Below, piece after piece: positions 1 to 6,560 of a stretch of 14,417 nt of DNA. Position numbers and translations under genes: made by a program. Position 1 is the stretch's first letter; each line of letters starts with the position of its first letter. Origin of the DNA: an uncultured Prevotella sp. Lineage in GTDB: Bacteria; Bacteroidota; Bacteroidia; Bacteroidales; Bacteroidaceae. Location: the NCBI GenBank assembly GCA_900318855.1, contig ONMG01000165.1, forward strand, positions 1 through 14,417. Reading direction: 5' to 3'. The notes under the pieces are model-generated. The model was not told the origin of the DNA and searched no databases. It saw nothing but the letters and a program-made list of their open reading frames with translations.

Positions 1-22
1 GCCACCCTTGGACAAGCGATTC

Positions 23-104
23 TACGGCATATGCCGGAACTATTTACGCCATATGCCGGAGATAGCTACGCCATATGCCGGAGATAGTTACGCCATATGC
101 CGGA
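23..104. repeat. Four-copy 22-bp tandem repeat with CATATG core
   Basis: Four copies of the 16-mer TACGCCATATGCCGGA begin at 23, 45, 67 and 89, exactly 22 bp apart. Copy 1 has GGC instead of GCC, which makes a perfect GGCATATGCC palindrome. The 6-bp linkers (ACTATT, GATAGC, GATAGT) are also similar. A weak fifth copy may lie at 112-127. The period is not a multiple of three, so this is unlikely to encode a repeated peptide. It is about two helical turns, as expected for protein sites stacked on one DNA face. The array lies about 110 bp upstream of the -33 box of the manC promoter. It could be an operator array or a simple VNTR; the sequence alone does not decide. Confidence 0.85.
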
Positions 105-214
105 CAATGTTTCAGCCATAGGGTAGAAGACATCTCTTTCTGCGGTTAATCCCATGGAAAGTGGGGGTGTTGAGGGACTTATATAATAAGGTGAAGCGAA
201 AAAACACGCATTTC

Positions 215-248
215 TTTGTGCCTAACCAGGATTATTTAGTAACTTTGC
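215..248 (+). promoter_or_regulatory. Bacteroidota-type promoter of the manC leader
   Basis: TTTG at 215-218 and TAACTTTG at 240-247 are separated by 21 bp, matching the Bacteroidota sigma-ABfr arrangement (TTG, about 19-21 nt, TAnnTTTG). The expected start site is near 253, giving a leader of about 215 nt before the manC ATG. The 15-mer at 234-248 (ATTTAGTAACTTTGC) recurs exactly in the glnS promoter on the other strand. Confidence 0.8.
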
Positions 249-252
249 GCTT

Positions 253-445
253 GTAGCCTCAGTGAAAGAGTCGCCGGACCCTCAATACTGCCTTAGCGTC
301 CGCCACAGGCAGCCGGGGGCTGCCAAAGCGAAAATGGAAGGTGGGCATCACAGAAGTCCTTAGCGGGCTCGTCCAGACACTTCTGGTACGGCTGTCGTCA
401 AGAAGACTGCGATGGGACAAGCTGGAAGGCCCGAAGACTTAAGGT
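253..445 (+). ncRNA. Candidate structured leader RNA upstream of manC (unidentified)
   Basis: The stretch between the promoter and manC has nested complementary segments. CGGAC 275-279 pairs with GTCCG 298-302. CCAC 303-306 pairs with GTGG 341-344 and encloses a perfect 7-bp hairpin at 308-324 (GGCAGCC/GGCTGCC, loop GGG). AAGTC 354-358 pairs with GACTT 436-440, continued by CGGGC 364-368 with GCCCG 429-433 across an asymmetric internal loop. CCAGA 373-377 pairs with TCTGG 382-386. The 8-mer CCTTAGCG occurs twice (291-298 and 358-365). No U-rich terminator follows before the ATG at 470, so a 5' leader (riboswitch or protein-binding) is more likely than a free small RNA. It does not match the cobalamin, TPP, RNase P, tmRNA or SRP consensus elements as I know them. 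Confidence 0.5.
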
Positions 446-469
446 AATGGAATTCAAAAGAAATCAGAT

Positions 470-1540
470 ATGACATCAACACACAATCATGTTGTCATCA
501 TGGCCGGTGGCGTGGGCAGCCGTTTTTGGCCTATGAGCACCGCGGAGCGTCCCAAGCAGTTCATTGATGTACTCGGAGTAGGGCGCAGCCTATTGCAGCT
601 CACCTACGAGCGCTTCAAGTCGGTATGTCCCGACGACAATTTCTGGGTAGTCACCAATCGGAGCTACGCCGCACTCGTGCACGAGCAACTGCCACAGCTA
701 CCCACCGACCACGTACTCCTGGAACCCTGCCGCCGCAACACGGCTCCGTGCATCGCCTACGTGAGCTGGCGCATCAAGAACCTCGATGCGAGGGCCAACA
801 TAGTGGTCACGCCGAGCGACCACGTGGTGACCGATCCTGTGGAATTCCGCCGCATCATCAACCTTGGTCTGAAGTTCACGTCAGAAACCGACGCCATCGT
901 GACCATCGGCATCAAGCCCGACCGTCCCGAGACGGGCTACGGCTACATCCAGGCTGACCTCACTTCGAGCAGTGCCCGAAACAAAGAGCTGTTCCGCGTC
1001 GACAGTTTCAGGGAGAAGCCCGACGCTCAGACGGCTTTGGGCTATATCCGCCAGAAGAACTATTTTTGGAATGCGGGCATCTTCCTTTGGAGCGTGGAGA
1101 CCATTATCAATGCCTACCGCATCTACTGTCCTGGTCTGACCCGCCTCTTCGACAGCCTGAAGCCAGTCCTCGGTACCGAGAAGGAGCAGGAGGCTGTAGA
1201 CCGTCTCTATCCTGACTGCCAGAACATCAGCGTGGACTATGCCATCATGGAGAAAGCCGACGAGATTTTCGTCTGCCCCGCCGACTTCGGCTGGAGCGAC
1301 CTTGGCACCTGGGGCTCGCTGAAGATGCACACCAAGCGCGACCTTTATGGCAACGCCTGCATCGGTCCCGATATTGAACTCTACGACAGCCACGACTGCA
1401 TCATTCACACCATGCAAGAGAAGCGCGTAGTGGTGCAGGGGCTCGACCACTACATCGTGGCCGAGAAAGACGGAACGCTTCTCATCTGCAAACTCAGCGA
1501 AGAACAGCGTATCAAGCAATTCATCGAAGGACAGAAATAG
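470..1540 (+). CDS. manC: Mannose-1-phosphate guanylyltransferase
   Basis: The product makes GDP-mannose from GTP and mannose-1-phosphate in the cytosol, feeding glycan synthesis and GDP-fucose production. The 356-residue protein has the nucleotidyltransferase signature AGGVGSRFWPMS at residues 12-23 and PKQF at 28-31, where the lysine is the usual pyrophosphorylase active-site residue. Further family motifs are TPSDH, FWNAGIF, VDYAIMEK and FGWSDLGTWGSL. Its length fits the short single-domain type without the C-terminal phosphomannose isomerase domain of bifunctional enzymes. The ATG at 470 follows an A-rich stretch and begins just before the conserved N-terminal strand, so the start is good. 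It stands alone behind a long, apparently structured leader, so regulation in the 5' UTR is plausible. The next gene is 184 bp downstream and functionally unrelated. The family is certain; the substrate is very likely. Confidence 0.93.
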   Translation: MTSTHNHVVIMAGGVGSRFWPMSTAERPKQFIDVLGVGRSLLQLTYERFKSVCPDDNFWVVTNRSYAALVHEQLPQLPTDHVLLEPCRRNTAPCIAYVSWRIKNLDARANIVVTPSDHVVTDPVEFRRIINLGLKFTSETDAIVTIGIKPDRPETGYGYIQADLTSSSARNKELFRVDSFREKPDAQTALGYIRQKNYFWNAGIFLWSVETIINAYRIYCPGLTRLFDSLKPVLGTEKEQEAVDRLYPDCQNISVDYAIMEKADEIFVCPADFGWSDLGTWGSLKMHTKRDLYGNACIGPDIELYDSHDCIIHTMQEKRVVVQGLDHYIVAEKDGTLLICKLSEEQRIKQFIEGQK

Positions 1541-1628
1541 CCCCCGATGAGGGCCTTGGGCCGAGCCAAGCCTCCCTGGTAACGGTCCATCCGCCGCAGT
1601 TCCGGCATTCTTCCTCTGGCTCTTTCAC

Positions 1629-1645
1629 CCTGTCTCACAGACAGG
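1629..1645 (+). terminator. Possible hairpin between manC and the GH31 gene
   Basis: CCTGTCT-CAC-AGACAGG forms a perfect 7-bp stem with a 3-nt loop. A second, imperfect hairpin around CTTGG/CCAAG lies just after the manC stop (about 1551-1575). Neither has a following T tract, so termination is uncertain. No clear TAnnTTTG box was found for the downstream gene, so read-through from manC is possible. Confidence 0.3.
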
Positions 1646-1724
1646 TCAGGAGCGGGGGAATAATGCCGGTGCTATAGTATGTAATTAAAGGTAGATACAT
1701 CAACTACATTAAAGACTTACAACA

Positions 1725-4223
1725 ATGCATTTAAAGAACTTATTATTCGTGCTCCTGGCCACGACGGCAATGCCGTCGTGGGCTCAGAGCAACATTGCCT
1801 ACAAGGATGGTCAGGTGCGTTTCACCGTCATCACCGACGGAGTGGTCCGCATGGAGTACGACCCACAAGGGCAGTTCACCGACGACAAGTCGTTTATCGC
1901 CGTCAACCGCCAGTACGCACCGGTCAAGTATCAACTGCGGAAGTCGGGCAATCATCTCCGCCTCAGCACAGCCCGTATGGTGGTGAGCTACAAGCTGGGC
2001 TCGGGTGCCTTCACAGCCTCCAATCTCAGCATCACCTCGGCCAAAGGAGCCAAGGTGGCTTTTCATTGGAAGCCGGGAATGAAGGACACGCAGAACCTTA
2101 AAGGCACCTACCGCACACTCGACGAGACCGACGGTGACAGCGTGCACGGCAAGCCCATTCCCATCGAGGACGGACTGCTGTCGAGGTCGGGATGGACCTT
2201 CATCGACGACTCGCAGGGCTACGTCTTCGACCACAGCGATTGGCCTTGGGTGACCCACAGAAAGAACGAGGGCCGAGGGCAGGATTTCTACTTCATGGCC
2301 TACGGTCACGACTACAAGAAGGCTTTGGGCGACTTCACCCTGTTCTCCGGCAAGATTCCTCTGCCGCCCCGCTATGCCTTCGGCTACTGGTGGAGCCGCT
2401 ACTGGAGCTACTCCGACAACGAACTGCGTTCGCTGGTCGACAACTTCCACAGCCACGACATCCCTCTCGATGTGCTCGTGGTGGATATGGACTGGCACTA
2501 CACCGAACCGGGCAAGGGCGGCTGGACCGGCTACACTTGGAACCGCCGCCTGTTCCCCGATCCTTCGGGCTTCCTCAAGTGGGTGGGTGACGAACAGCTA
2601 AAGGTGACGCTCAACCTTCATCCTGCCAGCGGCATCAAGCACTATGAGGAGCACTATCCCGAGATGGCCCGCTGGATGGGCCTCGACCCGGCACAGAAGA
2701 AGGACATCCCCTGGGCTGCCTCCGACAAGAAGTTCATGACAGGATGGTTCAACACCCAGTTGCGTCCCATGGAGAAGGCCGGCGTGAGCTTCTGGTGGCT
2801 CGACTGGCAGCAAGGACTCATGGATAAAGTTTTCCCACGACTGGGCAATACATGGTGGCTCAACTACACCGTGTTCACCGATATGGAGCGCAACCGCCCC
2901 GAACGCCCCATGCTCTACCACCGTTGGGGCGGACTCGGCAATCATCGCTATCAGATAGGCTTCTCGGGTGACTCCAAAATCTCTTGGAAATGCCTCGACT
3001 ATCAGCCTTATTTCAACTCCACAGCCTCCAACGTGCTTTATGGCTACTGGAGCCACGACATCGGCGGCCATAACCGTGCCGACCATATCGACCCCGAAAT
3101 GTACATCCGCTGGATGCAGTTCGGAGCTCTGAGCCCTATTCTGCGCACTCACTCCACGAAGGATGGCCGCCTGAACAAGGAGCCGTGGGTGTTCAACAAC
3201 ACCGACTTCACCATCCTTCGCAACATCGTGCTCGGCCGTTATACGCTCGCGCCCTATATCTACACTATGGCGCGCAAGACCTACGACACGGGTATTTCGC
3301 TCTGCCGCCCGATGTATTACGACTATCCTGAACGCGAGGAGGCTTACTCCAACCGGAATGAATATATGTTCGGCGACAATCTGCTCGTATACCCCATCAC
3401 AGCACCGGCTAAGGACGGACTCTCCACAAAGACGGTGTGGCTGCCGGCCGGCAACGACTGGTATGAAGTCAGCTCGGGCACGCTCCTCAAGGGCGGACAG
3501 AATGCCACTCGCACCTTCCATTTGGATGAGTTCCCGCTCTATGTCAAAGCAGGCTCTGTGCTGCCGCTCTACGGCAAGGTGAAGAACCTGAAGAGCAACA
3601 CCGACTCTGTCTTCGTCACCGTGTTCCCGGGCGACAAGGGCTCCTTCACCTGGTACGAGGATAACGGCGACGACAAGAACTACGCCACACAGTATGCTAC
3701 GACCGAGCTGAATCAGCATCGCTCAGCCAACACGCTGGAAGTGAAAATCGGTGCCCGCAAAGGCAACTATGTCGGGATGCCGGCCTCGCGACAGCTCTGG
3801 CTTAAGGTGGTGGCCTCGGCCGTACCCCAGCAGGTCACGGTCAACGGGCAAGAGGTGAAATGGCAGTACGACGGCAATGAACTTGCCCTGCTTGTGCGTA
3901 TTCCTGATACAAGATGCGACGTGGAAAAAACGGTAAAGGTGGTCTATCCTGACGCGCAGCAGACAGCAGCCGACGGCACCATAGGTGCTTTCCGCCGCAT
4001 TCAACAAAACGTAGTGACACTTAAGTACCGCAAGTCCTATATCGTGCTCAATGAGGCGCTCGGCACCATGGAATCCACAGGCCGTGCGCTCACTTATCAT
4101 CCTGAGGAATATGCTCGCCGAATGAGCACTTTCCGCACCAACTACGAGCATCTGTCCGACGTGCTCAAAGAGCAGAAACTCGATGACAAGGAAATCGGCT
4201 GGTTTATGAGGATGACCAAGTAA
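1725..4223 (+). CDS. Secreted GH31 family alpha-glycosidase
   Basis: This 832-residue retaining alpha-glycosidase, probably an alpha-glucosidase type, has a signal peptide at residues 1-20 with likely cleavage after SWA and no lipobox cysteine, so it should be periplasmic. The GH31 barrel is clear: the PLPPRYAFGYWWSRYW entry strand, VVDMDWH, WWLDWQQG with the likely nucleophile D360, FSGDS with the likely acid/base D416, and SHDIGGH (443-449). A beta-sandwich follows, with the YMFGDNLLVYPI and WYEDNGDDKNY motifs of the DUF5110 type. The last 86 or so residues (747-832) look mainly helical and are not part of the usual GH31 fold. The nucleophile is followed by WQQ rather than the more common MNE, which suggests a distinct clade. 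Substrate cannot be told from sequence alone. The gene stands apart from any susC/susD pair in view. Confidence 0.93.
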   Translation: MHLKNLLFVLLATTAMPSWAQSNIAYKDGQVRFTVITDGVVRMEYDPQGQFTDDKSFIAVNRQYAPVKYQLRKSGNHLRLSTARMVVSYKLGSGAFTASNLSITSAKGAKVAFHWKPGMKDTQNLKGTYRTLDETDGDSVHGKPIPIEDGLLSRSGWTFIDDSQGYVFDHSDWPWVTHRKNEGRGQDFYFMAYGHDYKKALGDFTLFSGKIPLPPRYAFGYWWSRYWSYSDNELRSLVDNFHSHDIPLDVLVVDMDWHYTEPGKGGWTGYTWNRRLFPDPSGFLKWVGDEQLKVTLNLHPASGIKHYEEHYPEMARWMGLDPAQKKDIPWAASDKKFMTGWFNTQLRPMEKAGVSFWWLDWQQGLMDKVFPRLGNTWWLNYTVFTDMERNRPERPMLYHRWGGLGNHRYQIGFSGDSKISWKCLDYQPYFNSTASNVLYGYWSHDIGGHNRADHIDPEMYIRWMQFGALSPILRTHSTKDGRLNKEPWVFNNTDFTILRNIVLGRYTLAPYIYTMARKTYDTGISLCRPMYYDYPEREEAYSNRNEYMFGDNLLVYPITAPAKDGLSTKTVWLPAGNDWYEVSSGTLLKGGQNATRTFHLDEFPLYVKAGSVLPLYGKVKNLKSNTDSVFVTVFPGDKGSFTWYEDNGDDKNYATQYATTELNQHRSANTLEVKIGARKGNYVGMPASRQLWLKVVASAVPQQVTVNGQEVKWQYDGNELALLVRIPDTRCDVEKTVKVVYPDAQQTAADGTIGAFRRIQQNVVTLKYRKSYIVLNEALGTMESTGRALTYHPEEYARRMSTFRTNYEHLSDVLKEQKLDDKEIGWFMRMTK

Positions 4224-4250
4224 ACCACAGGCTTTACCCTCAGTCACGAC

Positions 4251-4299
4251 ACAACAATAATCCCGCTTAAGCGAAGTGCCTAAGCGGGATTATTGTTGT
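4251..4299. terminator. Perfect bidirectional terminator, 19-bp arms
   Basis: The arms at 4251-4269 and 4281-4299 are perfect complements (19 bp) around an 11-nt loop. A GC core (CCCGC/GCGGG) is flanked by A/T-rich ends, giving a T-rich 3' arm on either strand. It lies between the convergent GH31 gene (+) and dedA-like gene (-) and so can end both transcripts. Confidence 0.9.
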
Positions 4300-4406
4300 C
4301 GGAGGTTAGGGTGAGCGACGGCCTATGTGCCGCATCCGTATAATAGAAGCTGAAGCGTAGGTGTGGCGGAAGTCGGCCCTACGGAATCAAGCGCCTCCAA
4401 GAGTCG

Positions 4407-5090
4407 TCAGTCGTCTCTACGTTCAGTCTCAGGCTGGTCGTCCTTTGCCCTGAGCTTTCTCTGCCTGCGATAAAGCCAGCGACCCAGAAAATAGACGAGA
4501 GCCACAGCCACCGCCAGCATGATGATCACCTTGATATATTCACCATACTCCATAATCTTGTCGTTCAGCTGATCCGAGTTGAGGTCGGCCGGCATAATGC
4601 TGTGGAGATACCAGCCCAATGCTGCCAGGATGCAGTTCCAGGCACCTGCACCAATTGTGGTGTAGAGCAGGAACTTCCAGTAGTGCATCTTGGCCAGTCC
4701 GGCCGGGATGGATATCAAATGGCGTATGCCCGGAATCAGACGTCCGGAGATGGTGGCCACCATACCATGATTGTCGAAGTAGCGCTCGCTCTTCTCCACC
4801 TTCTCCTGATTCAGCAGGCAGAGATGTCCGAAATGACTGTTAGCAAACCGATAGATGATGGGCCGGCCAAGGTAGTAGCCGGCCAGATAGTTGATGGATG
4901 CGCCAACGTCTGCACCGATTGTGGCAGCAAGGATGACTATCCAAATGTCGAGTGCTCCGCCTGCGGCATGGAAGGCAGCAGGAGCCACGACAATCTCCGA
5001 GGGCACAGGAATGACGGTACTCTCCAGGAGCATCAGCACAAAAATGGTGCCGTAGTTGAGATTGTCAAGAAGACCTGATAGGAAATTCAT
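4407..5090 (-). CDS. DedA family (SNARE-associated/VTT domain) membrane protein
   Basis: This 227-residue inner-membrane protein belongs to the DedA family, whose members are linked to lipid (undecaprenyl or phospholipid) flipping and membrane homeostasis. It has E23 and the re-entrant motif IPVPSE (27-32), a glycine-rich segment with DVGASINYLAGYYLGR (61-76), and the signature GRLIPGIRHLISIPAGLAKM (116-135). Arginines R117 and R123 are spaced like the essential pair in the E. coli homologues YqjA/YghB. Several hydrophobic segments are visible, and the tail after about residue 210 is basic then acidic and hydrophilic. It lies 54 bp after the TPR gene with no terminator between, so it is probably the last gene of the glnS operon. 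The specific lipid substrate is unknown. Confidence 0.9.
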   Translation of the reverse strand: MNFLSGLLDNLNYGTIFVLMLLESTVIPVPSEIVVAPAAFHAAGGALDIWIVILAATIGADVGASINYLAGYYLGRPIIYRFANSHFGHLCLLNQEKVEKSERYFDNHGMVATISGRLIPGIRHLISIPAGLAKMHYWKFLLYTTIGAGAWNCILAALGWYLHSIMPADLNSDQLNDKIMEYGEYIKVIIMLAVAVALVYFLGRWLYRRQRKLRAKDDQPETERRDD

Positions 5091-5144
5091 GTTGTTGTCA
5101 TTAGTGTAGAAATGATTAATATCGGGAACCAGTGTTCCACGGGC

Positions 5145-6560
5145 TTATTGCTTGCTAAGCTCATACTGATAGTAGTCCTCCGGCTGCAGTTCAGCAGGAT
5201 AGAAGTCACCCAGCACTTCTTTAGTGAGCTCAGGGTTGAGCCGACAGGACATCTCAAGATAGTAAAGGTAATCCTGACGCTCGCCCAGGAGGTTGGCACA
5301 CATGGCAAGATAAGGCACTATTTCATCCTCCTTTTCCTTGTACAAGACCAACATCCTCTTAAAATTAGAGTAGGCTTCGGAGTCGTAACCACATTCATAG
5401 TATGCGAGGCTGATGCGCTGCATTATCTTATAGCTGTCCGTGGCCTTGCTGCCAGCAATGATAAAACAGTCTTTAGCACTACTCAGTTTCTTGATTCTCA
5501 GGTACATGAATCCTTCGAAAACACATAGGATGGCGTTCTCGTCGTCGGTGGGGTTCAACGCCAGAACTCTGTCAATATATGTGTCAACCTCTTCCCTCTT
5601 TCCCATGTAAGCCAATGAATAGATGGCATGCATGAAGGCTTCCTTCTGTGTCGGAGAGCCTTTCGGTGAGAGTTCGATAATCCGGTCAAAGTGCTTGACA
5701 GCCTCTTCGTGCCTGTCGTCCTTAGCCAACGACAAGCCCACATAGAGCTCCACTTCGAGATCGTCCGGACACTGTTTTGCAGCGCGTTCGAAATAGTCGG
5801 CAGCCTCCTTGTAGTTCTCTATTCGGAATAGGCCGTTGGCTTTGTTGATGATGGCCTCCACGTCATCAGGGTTGATAGCAATGGAGTACTCACTACTCGT
5901 GATGGCATCCTGAATATGGTCTTCCATCAACTGCGATGCCGCAAGCTTATTCCAATAGGATCCATTGAAAGGATCTTCCTCAACAAGCCTCTTGAAGATC
6001 GACTCACTCTCCTTGTACTGGTTTCGGTCTAAGGCGATACGCCCTTTCAGCTCAAGATAATCATTGCTGTCGGTTTCGAGGGAACGCTTCAGCCACTTGT
6101 CGGCATATTCCAAATAATCGTAATCGGCAAAGAGAAACGCCACATCGATGACGTAGTCGGCGCGTTCCTCCTCATCCAATTCATAGTAGTGTCTTTCGAG
6201 AAGTTGGTTGGCCTCATCAATACTGTTGTCGACAATGAGAATCTCGGCCTTGAGATAGTAATATTCAGGGTCCGATTTGTCGCTGATTCCCTCAGCAAGC
6301 TTTCTGGCTTCCTCAAGGTTGCTCTTGACCAGCATGGCCATTCTCGAAAGGAATGCCAAAGGCTGGAGCGCACCGGGGTACATTGCGGCAGCCTCTAGGG
6401 CTACCACCTCGGCCTCCTTCTCATTGCCTTGTCCGTGGTAGTACTCTGCAATGCTAATGAAGTCCTCCTGTTCCATGTACACTAATTCGCCCTTATCTTT
6501 GGCCTCCTCATAGCGATTGAGGATTTCTTTCAGATGTCTGTCCTTAACTTTCTTCGTCAT
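5145..6560 (-). CDS. Tetratricopeptide repeat protein
   Basis: This 471-residue acidic protein has no signal peptide or membrane segment and should be cytoplasmic. From about residue 35 to the end it is built of helix pairs with TPR-like spacing. The clearest units are EYSIAINPDDVEAIINKANGL, NYKEAADYFERAAKQCPDDL, and RHEEAVKHFDRIIELSPKG, all with the A/G...Y/F...A...P pattern. No catalytic domain is seen, so it is a scaffold or adaptor of unknown partner. Its ATG overlaps the glnS stop codon in TAATG (6562-6558), which implies translational coupling and probably a fixed stoichiometry with glutaminyl-tRNA synthetase. The final segment, rich in E, Y and Q, is less repeat-like. The TPR fold is confident; the function is not known. 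Confidence 0.88.
   Translation of the reverse strand: MTKKVKDRHLKEILNRYEEAKDKGELVYMEQEDFISIAEYYHGQGNEKEAEVVALEAAAMYPGALQPLAFLSRMAMLVKSNLEEARKLAEGISDKSDPEYYYLKAEILIVDNSIDEANQLLERHYYELDEEERADYVIDVAFLFADYDYLEYADKWLKRSLETDSNDYLELKGRIALDRNQYKESESIFKRLVEEDPFNGSYWNKLAASQLMEDHIQDAITSSEYSIAINPDDVEAIINKANGLFRIENYKEAADYFERAAKQCPDDLEVELYVGLSLAKDDRHEEAVKHFDRIIELSPKGSPTQKEAFMHAIYSLAYMGKREEVDTYIDRVLALNPTDDENAILCVFEGFMYLRIKKLSSAKDCFIIAGSKATDSYKIMQRISLAYYECGYDSEAYSNFKRMLVLYKEKEDEIVPYLAMCANLLGERQDYLYYLEMSCRLNPELTKEVLGDFYPAELQPEDYYQYELSKQ

Noticed and set aside
1..22. End of an upstream gene at the left edge
   Set aside because: Too little sequence is present to support a coding call on either strand.
23..104. 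CRISPR array
   Set aside because: The 22-bp period leaves only 6-bp, similar linkers, so there are no spacers, and no cas genes are in view.
253..445. Cobalamin riboswitch, RNase P RNA, tmRNA or SRP RNA
   Set aside because: The hallmark conserved boxes of each of these families (for example the B12 box or the RNase P GAGGAAAGUCC core) are not present, so I left the RNA unidentified.
2598..3719. Long minus-strand open frame (373 codons) inside the GH31 gene
   Set aside because: It is antisense to conserved GH31 catalytic motifs, has no recognisable family and no promoter. Such shadows arise from GC-rich codon bias. The same applies to 881-1519 in manC and 1743-2498 in GH31.
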